The notes: a model not told the origin generated them from the sequence alone. Shown: positions 42,445 through 52,409, counted from the stretch's first letter. The stretch: 64,000 bases of DNA from Streptomyces odontomachi (GCF_024435355.1 NZ_JAMJWG010000024.1:62001-126000), one strand, 5' to 3'. Program-made: numbers and translations.

Positions 42445-43419
42445 TCACTCGCCCTTCGGCACCGACGCCGGCTCGCCGCCGAACCAGGTGCGGTACGCCT
42501 TCGCGTACTGCCCGTTGCCGCCCGCGTCCGCCAGCGCCGCGTCGATCTGCTTGAGCAGGGCGGTGTTGTCCTTGCGCACGGCGAAGCGGGCCTGGAAGCG
42601 GTCGCCGAACTCGCCGCTGGCCGTCATGCCCCAGTCGGGGTGCTCGGCGACGATGTTCATGGCCCGGGCGTTGCTGGTGACCACGGCGTCCATCTGGTTC
42701 ATGCGCAACTGCCCGTAGAACTCCTCCGGCATGCGGCTCCGGGTGACCTTGATCTTCTTGCTGTGCGTGCTGTTGTACGTGTCGAGGGCGTCCGGCTGAC
42801 CGGTGTCGTTCTCCGAGGCGCCCACCCGCTTGCCGGCGAGCGCGTCGAGCGAGGTGTAGTGAGCGCCCTGCTTCGAGAGGATGGCCTGGTCCTTGGTGAA
42901 GTACGACACGCTGAAGGACATCTCGGGGAACGAGGCGGGGCTGTCGGGTGCCACACCGCCGACGATGTCGCACACGCCCTGCTTCAGCGCCGTGCCGTCG
43001 ATCATGTGCATCTCGTCGTTGTAGCCGCTGATGACGGGCACCGCGCCGATCCGTTCGCCCACCAGGGTGAGCAGGTCGACGTCGAACCCCTTCTCGTGGG
43101 TGGTTCCGCCCGCGGCCGACCCGGTGCTGTCGGTCCCCTCGAAGAAGGGCGCTCCCGCCGGGCCCTGGCAGACCGTGAGCCTGCCCTTGATCTTCAGCCC
43201 CGCGTCCGTGCCGGCCGGCATCTTCGCCATCGGCTTGGCCGGCGCGTGGGTCGGCGAGGCCGACGGGGACCCGGATGCGGCTGTTCCGCCTTTCCCCCCG
43301 TCGTTCGACTGATCGCTCCCCCCGCCGTCGGAGCCGCTTCCGCACGCCGCCGTCAGCAGCAGGGCCAGCGCTGCCAGGCCGCCGCCCACGATCTTCCGGT
43401 TCCCGGTCATCGGGCTCAT
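42445..43419 (-). CDS. Extracellular solute-binding lipoprotein (amino acid ABC type, family 3)
   Basis: 324 residues. Lipoprotein signal with GGGLAALALLLTAACGS and Cys near 26, a disordered Ser/Pro/Gly linker to about 70, then a periplasmic-binding fold: GRLTVCQGPAGAPFFEG, EKGFDVDLLTLVGERIGAVP, GGVAPDSPASFPEMSFSVSYF, AGKRVGASENDTGQPDALD and a final ADAGGNGQYAKAYRTWFGG. This pattern matches glutamate/amino-acid binding proteins. No ABC permease or ATPase gene is adjacent, so it is an orphan binding protein. Convergent with the membrane protein gene. Confidence 0.88.
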   Translation of the reverse strand: MSPMTGNRKIVGGGLAALALLLTAACGSGSDGGGSDQSNDGGKGGTAASGSPSASPTHAPAKPMAKMPAGTDAGLKIKGRLTVCQGPAGAPFFEGTDSTGSAAGGTTHEKGFDVDLLTLVGERIGAVPVISGYNDEMHMIDGTALKQGVCDIVGGVAPDSPASFPEMSFSVSYFTKDQAILSKQGAHYTSLDALAGKRVGASENDTGQPDALDTYNSTHSKKIKVTRSRMPEEFYGQLRMNQMDAVVTSNARAMNIVAEHPDWGMTASGEFGDRFQARFAVRKDNTALLKQIDAALADAGGNGQYAKAYRTWFGGEPASVPKGE

Positions 43420-43960
43420 CCCCCGCCCTCTCGCTCTCGATTGACGCGTGCCGCGGTCCCGCCGCGCTCATGCGCGCAACGGCGGCACGGACCGGGTCAG
43501 CGTGCACGATGAGCCCCCACCGGGCGCCAGCGGGTTTCCCGCACGCGAAAAACCGCAGGCCACGGTGCGGCGGGGGACGCCGGCTGCATAGCCGGCGAGG
43601 TACACGTGGAACCAGACACGACCGGCAGAACTCGATGGAAGCGTGTCGCGTCCCGCTGTGCTCACGCAGGCGAGGGCGGCACGGACCGGAGCAGCATGCA
43701 GACGGGTCCGCACGGCACGCCAGCAGGTTTCCGCCTCGGGAAAAGACGCCGGCCGCGGTGCGACTCGTGGGTGCGGTGCGCGCCGCCGGAGCGAGCGTCA
43801 CGCCCGCCCGGGCTCGAGTGCCTCGGTGAGCCTGCGTGCCGTCGTGAGGTTGCAGCGGCCCAGGTCGAGCAGGGGACGCGGGTGGGATTCCGCGTAGGTG
43901 AGGGGGTCCACCGCGAGGGACGGCAGCACGATTCCGGCACCGTTCGGTGCCGCGGAGGGG
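43420..43960. repeat. Gene-free spacer with two diverged direct repeats of about 140 bp
   Basis: 541 bases without a credible gene. Copy 1 starts near 43438 and copy 2 near 43632. Shared blocks, in the same order, are tcgattgacgcgtgccgcg versus tcgatggaagcgtgtcgcg, the identical ggcggcacggaccgg, cgccagcgggtttcccgc versus cgccagcaggtttccgcc, and a final gaaaaa/gaaaag tract. They look like two old copies of a mobile repeat unit. The region also holds the promoter of the binding lipoprotein on minus. Confidence 0.72.
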
Positions 43961-44302
43961 TCACACCGGCTTCTGGACGCGGGCGGCGGTCAACGTCTCG
44001 TAGTGCCCGCACAGCGCCCGCAGCTCGCGGGCGAGACTCCGGGCGTGTCGGGTGGCCGAGACGAGACCGGGGCCCGGCCCTGCGGCCAGACATGCGCGGG
44101 CGTTCTGGACGGCGACCAGTGCGGACGCGTCGGGCTGCGCCCGAGCCGCGGCCTCCAGGGCGGGGATCAGGTCGTGGAGGTGCGTCCGCAGGCCACTGGC
44201 CGCCTCGGCGAGGTCGTCGAAGCGTGGGAGGGGCCCGTCGGCGGTCAGCAACTCGTTCGCGGCGATGCGCATGCGCGCGATGTCCCGCGTGGTGATGGTC
44301 AC
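43961..44302 (-). CDS. DUF6415-type protein, copy 1
   Basis: About 113 residues from GTG 44302 (an upstream GTG at 44311 would add three). Helical: RMRIAANELLTADGPLPRFD, then LRTHLHDLIPALEAAARA and SATRHARSLARELRALCGHY. It is clearly paralogous to the protein at 62250-62669, sharing PLPRFD-LA, LR-HL-DLIPA and SLAREL-LC-H-ETLT. I associate this pattern with DUF6415, found near Streptomyces accessory or natural-product genes, without known function. It follows an XRE regulator by about 80 bp in both places. Confidence 0.78.
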   Translation of the reverse strand: MTITTRDIARMRIAANELLTADGPLPRFDDLAEAASGLRTHLHDLIPALEAAARAQPDASALVAVQNARACLAAGPGPGLVSATRHARSLARELRALCGHYETLTAARVQKPV

Positions 44303-44382
44303 GTCGATCACGCTACGGAGCGGAGTGACTACATCACAGTGACGAGCCGTCCCAGTCTGCGAACCGGGTAGGACAACGTGCC

Positions 44383-45603
44383 CTACCCCAGCAGACCCAA
44401 GCGGTCCGCGAGGCCGTGGACCGGAGCGTCCGGACGGCGGGCACGCCCCCGCAGTTCGTCCACCAGACGTCGGGATGTGGAGTGGTGGCGCATCCATTCC
44501 GGGGCGTCCCGCTCGGCCACCAGCAGGGCGTTGACGGCCGCCTGGTCCTTGTTCATGTCGCTGTGGGCCAGGGCCCGGTCGACGTGGAGGCGGGCCCGCC
44601 AGGTCGGCGGCAGGGAGCCGAGGTCGGGGATGGTGCGCGCCGCGCGCACGGCCTCGTCCGCGTGCTCCATCTCCACGAGGAAGTTGACTCGGGCCACTGC
44701 GGCGTTGGTGGGCCCGAAGGGGGTCGCGTACAGCAGCAGGTCCTTGTCCATCGTCTCCGCCGCACCCTTGGCCAGGCGGAGGAGGCTGAGTACCTGGTCG
44801 TGCTTGCGGCGCCGGACGGCCGCGGTGGCCGCGCGCAGCAGCAGGATGCCCCACAGGCCCAGGTCCTTCGAGGTGCCGCGGAAGCCCGGTTCGACGCGTT
44901 CGGCGTGTTCGAGGGCGACGCGCTCGGCGTCGGCGAGACGCCCCTGTTTGGCGAGGACGTAGGAGAGCGTGGAGGCGGCCATGGCTTCGAGGTCGGGGTC
45001 GTCGCCGTCCCGGACCGCGGACAGTGAGCGCTCCATGGCGGTGAACGCCGCGTCTTCCTTGCCGAGCCCCGTCAGCGTGACCGCAGCGACCTGGTAGGCC
45101 ACCGCGAGGACGGAGTTGGCGGCGGCACGTTCGCTGCCCGTGGAGGCGTGCACGACGGCACGCGCGTCACGGATCAGGGGCGGCAGCAGGACGCCCACCT
45201 CGGCCATCCGGCCGTCTCGGCGGATCGTCTCCGTCGAACGCAGCGATTCCCGCAACTGGTGGATGTCCGGCGGGTCCTCGGGGTCCGGTTCGCCGTCGAG
45301 CAGATCGCCCACCGGCGAGATGGCGCCGCGCAGCGCGAGGACCGACGGCGACTCCTCCGTGTTCGCGTTGCGCACCTCGAAGGTGGTGGGCTGCCCCACC
45401 AGGTGGCTGGGCTCGGTGTCGAGGGCGTGGGCGAGCGCGTTGACGGTGACGAGGCGTGCCGTCTTCCGCCGGCCCTGCTCGAGCTTGCGCACGACGTCCA
45501 CGGAGACCTGGGCTCGCTCGGCGAGTTGTTCCTGGGTGAGACCGCGCCGGTACCTGAGTGCGGCGATGCGGTCGCCCATGCCCGAATCCAACGAAGCGTT
45601 CAC
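44383..45603 (-). CDS. XRE-family transcriptional regulator with TPR-like repeats, copy 1
   Basis: 406 residues. N-terminal Cro/C1 helix-turn-helix IAALRYRRGLTQEQLAERAQ then VSVDVVRKLEQGRR near 12-45. The rest is helical TPR-like repeats from about 110 to 390 (LAVAYQVAAVTLTGLGKEDA, ADAERVALEHAERVEPGF, VDRALAHSDMNKDQAAVNAL), the usual Streptomyces regulator design in which repeats bind a peptide or partner. It is divergent from the PCD-VOC gene with 88 bp between, which must hold both promoters. Confidence 0.9.
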   Translation of the reverse strand: MNASLDSGMGDRIAALRYRRGLTQEQLAERAQVSVDVVRKLEQGRRKTARLVTVNALAHALDTEPSHLVGQPTTFEVRNANTEESPSVLALRGAISPVGDLLDGEPDPEDPPDIHQLRESLRSTETIRRDGRMAEVGVLLPPLIRDARAVVHASTGSERAAANSVLAVAYQVAAVTLTGLGKEDAAFTAMERSLSAVRDGDDPDLEAMAASTLSYVLAKQGRLADAERVALEHAERVEPGFRGTSKDLGLWGILLLRAATAAVRRRKHDQVLSLLRLAKGAAETMDKDLLLYATPFGPTNAAVARVNFLVEMEHADEAVRAARTIPDLGSLPPTWRARLHVDRALAHSDMNKDQAAVNALLVAERDAPEWMRHHSTSRRLVDELRGRARRPDAPVHGLADRLGLLG

Positions 45604-45691
45604 GGCTGCCCCCGCCAGAAGGTGGTCCGTCCACCGTACCCTCGCCCCCTCGCAAGGGATCGTTGTCGCACCCGCCCGCTACGTTGAACGC

Positions 45692-46396
45692 ATGAGCGAA
45701 GCAGAACGCACGATCGAGCGTATTCGGCCACAGCAGTTCCATGGGACCGCCGGTCTGGAGGACTGGCGTGTGGTGGGCGAGGGGGCGTGTGCGTTCTTCC
45801 GGGTGCCGTCGTTCGGGGTCGGCGCCCGGCTCGTGCAGGGGATCGGGGCGTTGCCGGGCGTGCCGGGCCCGGGGGACGACGCTCCGCCGGACGTCGACCT
45901 GCGGCGCGACGGCGTGACGGTGCGGTTGATCACGGTCACGGGCGACTACTACGGGCTGACCGAGCGGCATGTCGAGGTGGCCCGGGAGATTTCCGCGCTG
46001 GCGCGCTTGCTGGGCGTCGTGGCCGATCCGTCCCGTGTGCAGACCGTGCAGGTCACCGTCGACGCTCTCGTCGGGGCCGACGTGGTGCCGTTCTGGCGTG
46101 CGCTGCTGGGATATGAGAATCGGGCGGGCAGTGACGAGGACCTGATCGATCCGCGGCGTCGCGGGGCGCCGTTCTACTTCCAGCGGATGGCCGCGCCGCG
46201 CCCGCAGCGCAATCGGGTCCACGTCGACGTCTGGGTGCCGTATGACCAGGCCAAGGAGCGGATTGCCGCGGCGCTCGCGGCCGGGGGGCGGTTGGTGAAC
46301 GACGCCGACGCGCCGTCGAACTGGGTGCTGGCGGATCCCGAGGGCAACGAGGCGTGTGTGGGCGTGGCCGGGCCACCCGGGGAGGACTTTGAGTGA
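45692..46396 (+). CDS. Pterin-4a-carbinolamine dehydratase-like / VOC fusion protein
   Basis: 234 residues from ATG 45692; the longer open frame is antisense to the XRE gene. The N-terminal part contains DVDLRRDGVTVRLITVTGDY, resembling the dehydratase (PCD) core, though it lacks the classic HHP triad. From about 110 to 230 a VOC/glyoxalase-type domain follows (VQVTVDALVGADVVPFWRAL, RNRVHVDVWVPYDQAKERIA, WVLADPEGNEACVGV). Such fusions are common in actinobacteria and uncharacterised. No link to neighbouring genes is evident. Confidence 0.8.
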   Translation: MSEAERTIERIRPQQFHGTAGLEDWRVVGEGACAFFRVPSFGVGARLVQGIGALPGVPGPGDDAPPDVDLRRDGVTVRLITVTGDYYGLTERHVEVAREISALARLLGVVADPSRVQTVQVTVDALVGADVVPFWRALLGYENRAGSDEDLIDPRRRGAPFYFQRMAAPRPQRNRVHVDVWVPYDQAKERIAAALAAGGRLVNDADAPSNWVLADPEGNEACVGVAGPPGEDFE

Positions 46397-46588
46397 CTCC
46401 CTGAGTGACTCCTTGGGTGGCTCTTTTCGGGTCCCGCCCACCGTTCTTACGTCTGTTCCAACGCTATTACGCACACGAATCGTTCCCGATTTCCGTGTGA
46501 CCTTTACCGCTGCCCGAATGCCTTTTCGGTAGCCCTCACCACCCTCATACTCCCAGGTCAGCAGCGCAGTGACCACAATGCAGGGGGA

Positions 46589-47923
46589 ATGGTGACGTCA
46601 GACGTGCCCGGTCAGGTACCCGACCAGAACTCCGATCCCGTGTCCGATCACGTGTCCAACCATGCGTCCGATCATGTGCCGGAAAAACAACCGGCTGTCG
46701 AATGCCCGGAAGGGGCGAAGGAATCCTGGCTCGTCGCGCACGGCATCCTGCTCGAGCCCGGCCCGCGGCGCATCCTGGCGACCGCCAGTTTCATCAACAT
46801 GCTCGGCAGCGGGGTGTTCACGCTCAGCGCCGCCGTCTTCTTCACCCGCTCCGTCGGGCTGCCCGTGGCGCAGGTCGGCCTTGGTATGGGCGGGGGCGCC
46901 CTGGTCGGGCTGCTGTCGGGGATCCCGGTCGGCCGGATCGCCGACCGGCGCGGTCCGCGCGAGGTGTATCTGCTGACCCTGACCGCGCAGGCCGTTGCGA
47001 TGGCGATGCTGGTTCTCGTGCACTCGTTCTGGCTGTTCACAACGGTGATCTGCCTGACCCAGCTGGCCGGTTCGGCGAGCCAGGCGGCCCGCGGGCCCAT
47101 CGTGCGGGGGCTCGCGGGCGAGCGACCCGCCCGGTTCCGGGCCTATATGCGCGCCGCGGTCAATCTGGCGACCAGCATCGGTGCCCTGGTCGCCGCGCTG
47201 GTCGTCCAGCTGGACACGCATGCGGCGTATCTGTGTCTCGTGCTGGGCAACGCGGTGAGCTTCCTGGCCACGGCCGCCGTCGTGAGCCGGCTTCCGTCCC
47301 TGCCGCCCGTTCCGTCTCCGCCGGGTGACGGGCGCTGGTCGGCGTTGAAGGACTACCGGTACATGGTGGTCACGGCGCTCGACGGCGTCATGTCGATGCA
47401 CGGCGCCGTCCTGGTCTTCGCGCTGCCGCTGTGGATCATCGGACACACCCACGCGCCCCGCTGGTTCGTCGGTACGAGTGTCCTGGTCAACACCCTCATG
47501 GTGGTCTTCCTTCAGGTCAGGGCGAGCCGTGGCATCGACTCCGCCGACTCCGCCGCACGGGCCTGGCGGCGCGCCGGCTGGGCCTTCCTGGCCGGGTTGT
47601 CGCTGATCGGGCTCGCCGCCGGGCTGCCCGCCTGGGGTGCGGTCCTGCTGATCCTGGCCGGCGTGGGGGTGCACACCTTCGGCGAGCTCCTGCATGCCGC
47701 CGGCTCGTTCGAGCTGCGCTACCTCCTTGCGCCGGCGCACGCGCAGGGCCAGTACTCGGGTGTCTTCCGCTTCGGCAGCGGCCTGTCGAGCGTCGCCGCG
47801 CCCTCCGTCCTGGCATGGCTCTGCCTCGACGGGGGCACGGTCGGCTGGTCCGTGATGGGCGGGGTGTTCCTCGTCGTGGGACTGGTGGTGCCGGGGGTGG
47901 TGCGCTGGGCGCAGCCCGCCTAG
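46589..47923 (+). CDS. MFS transporter
   Basis: 444 residues with about 12 helices and a long acidic N-terminus containing PVSDHVSNHASDHVPEKQP, a short repeat. Motif A-like IPVGRIADRRGPREVYLL lies between helices 2 and 3, and GELLHAAGSFELRYLLAPAH in a late loop is typical of uncharacterised actinobacterial efflux MFS proteins. ATG 46589 or GTG 46592 could start; agggggaa precedes. Its TAG stop lies within cTAg shared with the convergent acetyltransferase stop. Confidence 0.88.
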   Translation: MVTSDVPGQVPDQNSDPVSDHVSNHASDHVPEKQPAVECPEGAKESWLVAHGILLEPGPRRILATASFINMLGSGVFTLSAAVFFTRSVGLPVAQVGLGMGGGALVGLLSGIPVGRIADRRGPREVYLLTLTAQAVAMAMLVLVHSFWLFTTVICLTQLAGSASQAARGPIVRGLAGERPARFRAYMRAAVNLATSIGALVAALVVQLDTHAAYLCLVLGNAVSFLATAAVVSRLPSLPPVPSPPGDGRWSALKDYRYMVVTALDGVMSMHGAVLVFALPLWIIGHTHAPRWFVGTSVLVNTLMVVFLQVRASRGIDSADSAARAWRRAGWAFLAGLSLIGLAAGLPAWGAVLLILAGVGVHTFGELLHAAGSFELRYLLAPAHAQGQYSGVFRFGSGLSSVAAPSVLAWLCLDGGTVGWSVMGGVFLVVGLVVPGVVRWAQPA

Positions 47924-48441
47924 GCGCGTGGGTCCGTATGCGCCGGTGTGTCGGTCCAGGCGATCTCGAAGTACCTGACGCGTTCGTCCTCGCCGACCGG
48001 CTGCATGCCGGCGGCCAGCATGACGTGGTGGGACGCGAGGTTGCCGTGGTCGGCGTCGCCTTTCACGGAGGTGACGCCGCTGGCCCGCGCGAACGACAGC
48101 AGGCCGCGGAGGGCTTCGGAGGCGTATCCCCTGCCCTGCGCCGACCAGACGAGGCCGTAGCCGATCGTGACGCTGCCGTTCTCGTCCGCGGGCCCGTGGA
48201 AGCCTATGCCGCCGATCGCCTGGCCGTCCTCGCGGCGACGGATCTCGTAGTTGCCGAACGGCTGGGGATCATCCGTGCTCGCGCAGACCATCAGGAAACG
48301 CCTGGCGGCGGACACGTCGCCAGGCGTGGGGTATCCGCGCGCCCATCCGCTGCCACCGCCCGAGTCCCCCGCCGCCACGCGCTCCGACTCGTCGACGGTC
48401 AACGGATGTAGCACGAGCCGCTCTGTCACAAGATCGCCCAT
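47920..48441 (-). CDS. GNAT-family N-acetyltransferase (RimJ/RimL-like)
   Basis: 173 residues from ATG 48441. VTERLVLHPLTVDESERVAA, GNYEIRRREDGQAIGGIGFH and the acetyl-CoA site YGLVWSAQGRGYASEALRGL (motif A) match ribosomal-protein-type or small-molecule GNATs. No ribosome site is visible, so a leaderless transcript is possible. The target is unknown. Stop codon overlaps that of the MFS transporter. Confidence 0.87.
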   Translation of the reverse strand: MGDLVTERLVLHPLTVDESERVAAGDSGGGSGWARGYPTPGDVSAARRFLMVCASTDDPQPFGNYEIRRREDGQAIGGIGFHGPADENGSVTIGYGLVWSAQGRGYASEALRGLLSFARASGVTSVKGDADHGNLASHHVMLAAGMQPVGEDERVRYFEIAWTDTPAHTDPRA

Positions 48442-48568
48442 AGTAGGGGGAAGGGTACCGGTGTCCCCAAGGGCGGACGGACACCGCCCCGACGGCGGGG
48501 TCGGACAGGCACCGCCTACAGGCGCCACCCACCGCAAGCACCGCCTGGTCGCGCGGCTCTCCTTCCGC

Positions 48569-51500
48569 TCACCCGTCCGACCCGTCTGCCCCGTCCGACT
48601 CGTCCCCGTCCCCCTCGATCGCCCCTTCCACCTCCAGGAACGCCTCCCGCAGGGCCGCGAGGACCTGCGGGTCCGGCTTCTCCCACATGCCGCGGGACTC
48701 GGCCTCCAGGAGGCGTTCGGTGATGCCGTGCAGGGCCCAGGGGTTGGCGTCCTGGAGGAAGGCGCGGTTGACCGGGTCCAGGACGTACGTCTCGGTCAGC
48801 TTGTCGTACATCCAGTCGGCGACCACGCCGGTCGTCGCGTCGTAGCCGAAGAGGTAGTCGACCGTGGCGGCCAGTTCGAACGCGCCCTTGTAGCCGTGCC
48901 GGCGCATCGCCTCGATCCACTTGGGGTTGACGACGCGGGCGCGGAAGACCCGGGAGGTCTCCTCGGTGAGGGTGCGGGTGCGGATGGTCTCGGGGCGGGT
49001 GGAGTCGCCGATGTACGCCTCGGGCGCGGTGCCGGTGAGGGAGCGGACCGCGGCGACCATGCCGCCGTGGTACTGGAAGTAGTCGTCCGAGTCGGCGATG
49101 TCGTGCTCGCGGGTGTCGGTGTTCTTGGCGGCGACGGCGATGCGCCGGTAGGCCGACTCCATCTCGGCGCGCGCCGGGCGCCCGTCGAGCCCGCGGCCGT
49201 ACGCGTAGCCGCCCCAGACCGTGTAGACCTCGGCGAGGTCGGCGTCGGTGCGCCAGTCGCGCGAGTCGATGAGCTGGAGCAGGCCGGCGCCGTAGGTGCC
49301 GGGGCGGGAGCCGAAGATGCGGGTGGTGGCGGTGCGTTCGTCGGCGCCTGCGGCGAGGTCGGCCTGGGTGTGGGCGCGCACGAAGTTCTGCTCGGCCGGC
49401 TCCGCAAGGCCGGCGGCGAGACGGACGGCGTCGTCCAGGAGCCCGACGGTGTGCGGGAAGGCGTCGCGGAAGAAGCCGGAGATGCGCAGGGTGACGTCGA
49501 TACGCGGGCGGCCGAGGTCGGCGAGCAGGATCGGCTCGAGGCCGGTGACGCGCCGGGACGCGTCGTCCCAGACGGGGCGCACGCCGAGCAGGGCCAGCGC
49601 CTCGGCGATGTCGTCGCCCGCGGTGCGCATCGCGCTGGTCCCCCACAGGGACAGGCCCACGGAGGTCGGCCAGGTGCCGTCGTGGTCGGCGCGGTAGCGC
49701 TCCAGGAGGGAGTCGGCGAGCGCCTGGCCGGTCTCCCACGCGAGCCGGGACGGGATCGCCTTCGGGTCGACCGAGTAGAAGTTGCGGCCGGTCGGCAGGA
49801 CGTTGACCAGGCCGCGCAGCGGGGAGCCGGAAGGGCCCGCGGGGACGAAGCCGCCGTTCAGGGCGTGCACGGTGCGGTCGAGTTCGGCGGTGGTGCCGGC
49901 GAGACGGGGGACCACCTCGCGGGCCGCGAAGGCGAGGACGTCCGCGACCGGCTGCGGGTGGCCCGCGGTCACCTCCGGGACCGCTTCCGGGTCCCAGCCG
50001 GCGTCCTCCATCGCCTGGACGAGGCCGCGTGCGGTCTCCTCCGCGGCGTCCGCCGTGCTGCGGGTCGCCGCCGACTCGTCCAGGCCGAGGGCCTCGCGCA
50101 GTCCGGGCAGCGCCTGTGCGCCGCCCCAGATCTGCCGGGCACGCAGCATCGCCAGGACGAGGTTGACGCGTTCGGGGCCGGTCGGCGCGGTGCCCAGGAC
50201 GTGCAGGCCGTCGCGGATCTGGGCGTCCTTGATCTCGCAGAGCCAGCCGTCGACGTGCAGGATCAGATCGTCGAACCTGTCGTCCTCCGGCTGCCCGCTG
50301 CCGGTGAGTCCGAGGTCGTGGTCGAGCCGGGCGGCCTGGAGCAGCGTCCAGATCTGGGCGCGGATCGCCGGCAGCTTCGCCGGGTCCATGGCGGCGATCT
50401 GGGCGTGCTCGTCGAGGAGTTGCTCCAGGCGCGCGATGTCGCCGTAGGAGTCGGCGCGTGCCATCGGCGGTACGAGGTGGCCGACGAGGGTGGCGTGCGC
50501 GCGCCGCTTGGCCTGGGTGCCCTCGCCCGGGTCGTTGATCAGGAACGGGTACACCAGCGGCACGTCGCCCAGCGCGGCGTCCGGGGCGCAGGCCGCCGAC
50601 AGCCCCGCGTTCTTGCCGGGCAGCCACTCCAGGTTGCCGTGTTTGCCCAGGTGGACGATGGCGTGGGCGCCGTAACCGCCGTCCTCCTGGGCCGCGGCGA
50701 GCCAGCGGTACGCGGCCAGGTAGTGGTGGGACGGGGGCAGGTCCGGGTCGTGGTAGATGGCGATGGGGTTCTCGCCGAAGCCGCGTGGCGGCTGGATGAG
50801 GATCAGGACGTTGCCGAACCGGAGGGCGGCCAGGACGATGTCGCCGTCCTCGTCCTGACCGCCGGCCGCACCGCCCCGCTCGGGAGTACGGCTGCGGTCG
50901 ACGAACATCTCACCCGGCGGCGGACCCCAGTGCTCCTCCACGGCGGTCCGCAGTTCCTCGGGCAGGGTCGCGTACCAGCGCCGGTAGGTGCCCGCCGGGA
51001 TGCGCACCGGGTTGCGCGCCAGTTGCTCCTCGGTCAGCCAGTCCTGGTCGTGGCCGCCGGCGTCGATGAGCGCGCGGATCAGCTCGTCCCCGTCGCCGGA
51101 GACGAAGCCGGGCACGGCCGGCAGCCCGGCCGATTCGTCGGCCGCGGGATCGGCCGCGGGATCGGCTTCGGAGGCGGCGGGCCCCAGGTCGTAGCCCTCC
51201 GCGTGCAGCCGGCGCAGCAGCGCGATGGCGGAGGCGGGGGTGTCCAGGCCGACCGCGTTGCCGATCCGGGAGTGCTTGGTCGGGTACGCGGACAGGACCA
51301 GCGCGAGGCGCTTGTCCGCGGCCGGGACGTGCCGCAGCCGCGCGTGCCGCACGGCGATCCCGGCGACCCGGGCGGCACGCTCGGGGTCGGCGACGTAACT
51401 CGGCAGCCCGTCCTCGTCGATCTCCTTGAACGAGAACGGCACCGTGATCAGCCGCCCGTCGAACTCGGGCACCGCTATCTGGCTCGCCGCGTCCAGCGGG

Positions 51501-52363
51501 GACACCCCTTCGTCGTTCTCCTCCCAGGCGGTGCGCGGGCTCGTCAGGCAGAGCGCCTGGAGGATGGGCACGTCAAGCCCGGCGAGCGCACCCGCGTCCC
51601 ACGCGTCCTCCTCCCCACCGGCGGACGCGTCCGCGGGCCGGCTGCCGCCCGCGGCGAGCACCGTGGTCACGATGGCGTCGGCCGGGCGCAGGGCGTCGAT
51701 CAGCTCGGCCTCCGGGCTGCGCAGCGAGGCGACGTAGAGCGGGAGTGGGCGGGCCCCGGCGTCCTCGATCGCGCGGCACAGGTCCGCCACGAAGGCCGTG
51801 TTGCCGCTCATGTGGTGGGCCCGGTAGTAGAGCACGGCGATGGTCGGGGTGTGCGGTGTGCCGGCGGTCGCGGATTCCGGTCCCGGTTCCGGTTGGAGGG
51901 GCGTGGGCTCCAGCGGACCCCAGGTGGGAGCGGGCGCCGGCGGGTCGAAGCCGTGGCCGGTGAGGAGCACCGTGTCGGAGAGGAAGCGGGCCAGCTGCGC
52001 CAGGTTCTCCGGGCCGCCGTGCGCCAGGTACGCGTGCGCCTCGGCGGCGATCCCGACGGGCACCGTGGACGCGGCCATCAGCTGGGCGTCCGGGGCCTGT
52101 TCGCCGGTGAGGACCACCACGGGAAGGCGGGGGGTGGGCGATGCGTCCGCCCCGGTGGGGGCGCCGAGCAGCAGGTCGAGGCCGTCCTGCCAGGCCCGGA
52201 TGCCGCCCAGCAGGCGTACGACGACCAGCTCGACGCCGTCCAGCAGCGCGGGCAGCTCGTCGAGCGGGAGCCGGCTGGGGTTCGCGTACCGGTACGGGAC
52301 GGGGCCCCGGGCCGCACGGGCGCTGAGCAGGTCCGTGTCGGAGGTCGACAGCAGCAGGATCAT
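48569..52363 (-). CDS. cobN: Cobaltochelatase subunit CobN
   Basis: 1264 residues, the usual length of CobN. It is the large subunit that inserts cobalt into hydrogenobyrinic acid a,c-diamide with ATP hydrolysis by the CobS/CobT-type partners, neither of which is in this window. Landmarks are the N-terminal MILLLSTSDTDLLSARAA, HHMSGNTAFVADLCRAIEDA near 200, ALVLSAYPTKHSRIGNAVGL, HLGKHGNLEWLPGKNAGLSA, FGSRPGTYGAGLLQLIDSRD and DSDDYFQYHGGMVAAVRSLTG. Start ATG 52363 lies after the riboswitch; the frame is open through it. Expression is expected to fall when B12 is plentiful. Confidence 0.95.
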   Translation of the reverse strand: MILLLSTSDTDLLSARAARGPVPYRYANPSRLPLDELPALLDGVELVVVRLLGGIRAWQDGLDLLLGAPTGADASPTPRLPVVVLTGEQAPDAQLMAASTVPVGIAAEAHAYLAHGGPENLAQLARFLSDTVLLTGHGFDPPAPAPTWGPLEPTPLQPEPGPESATAGTPHTPTIAVLYYRAHHMSGNTAFVADLCRAIEDAGARPLPLYVASLRSPEAELIDALRPADAIVTTVLAAGGSRPADASAGGEEDAWDAGALAGLDVPILQALCLTSPRTAWEENDEGVSPLDAASQIAVPEFDGRLITVPFSFKEIDEDGLPSYVADPERAARVAGIAVRHARLRHVPAADKRLALVLSAYPTKHSRIGNAVGLDTPASAIALLRRLHAEGYDLGPAASEADPAADPAADESAGLPAVPGFVSGDGDELIRALIDAGGHDQDWLTEEQLARNPVRIPAGTYRRWYATLPEELRTAVEEHWGPPPGEMFVDRSRTPERGGAAGGQDEDGDIVLAALRFGNVLILIQPPRGFGENPIAIYHDPDLPPSHHYLAAYRWLAAAQEDGGYGAHAIVHLGKHGNLEWLPGKNAGLSAACAPDAALGDVPLVYPFLINDPGEGTQAKRRAHATLVGHLVPPMARADSYGDIARLEQLLDEHAQIAAMDPAKLPAIRAQIWTLLQAARLDHDLGLTGSGQPEDDRFDDLILHVDGWLCEIKDAQIRDGLHVLGTAPTGPERVNLVLAMLRARQIWGGAQALPGLREALGLDESAATRSTADAAEETARGLVQAMEDAGWDPEAVPEVTAGHPQPVADVLAFAAREVVPRLAGTTAELDRTVHALNGGFVPAGPSGSPLRGLVNVLPTGRNFYSVDPKAIPSRLAWETGQALADSLLERYRADHDGTWPTSVGLSLWGTSAMRTAGDDIAEALALLGVRPVWDDASRRVTGLEPILLADLGRPRIDVTLRISGFFRDAFPHTVGLLDDAVRLAAGLAEPAEQNFVRAHTQADLAAGADERTATTRIFGSRPGTYGAGLLQLIDSRDWRTDADLAEVYTVWGGYAYGRGLDGRPARAEMESAYRRIAVAAKNTDTREHDIADSDDYFQYHGGMVAAVRSLTGTAPEAYIGDSTRPETIRTRTLTEETSRVFRARVVNPKWIEAMRRHGYKGAFELAATVDYLFGYDATTGVVADWMYDKLTETYVLDPVNRAFLQDANPWALHGITERLLEAESRGMWEKPDPQVLAALREAFLEVEGAIEGDGDESDGADGSDG

Positions 52364-52409
52364 GCGTGCTTCAGGCCTTCCTCGGGGTGTCCGCGCCCCG
52401 GGTGGTCGG

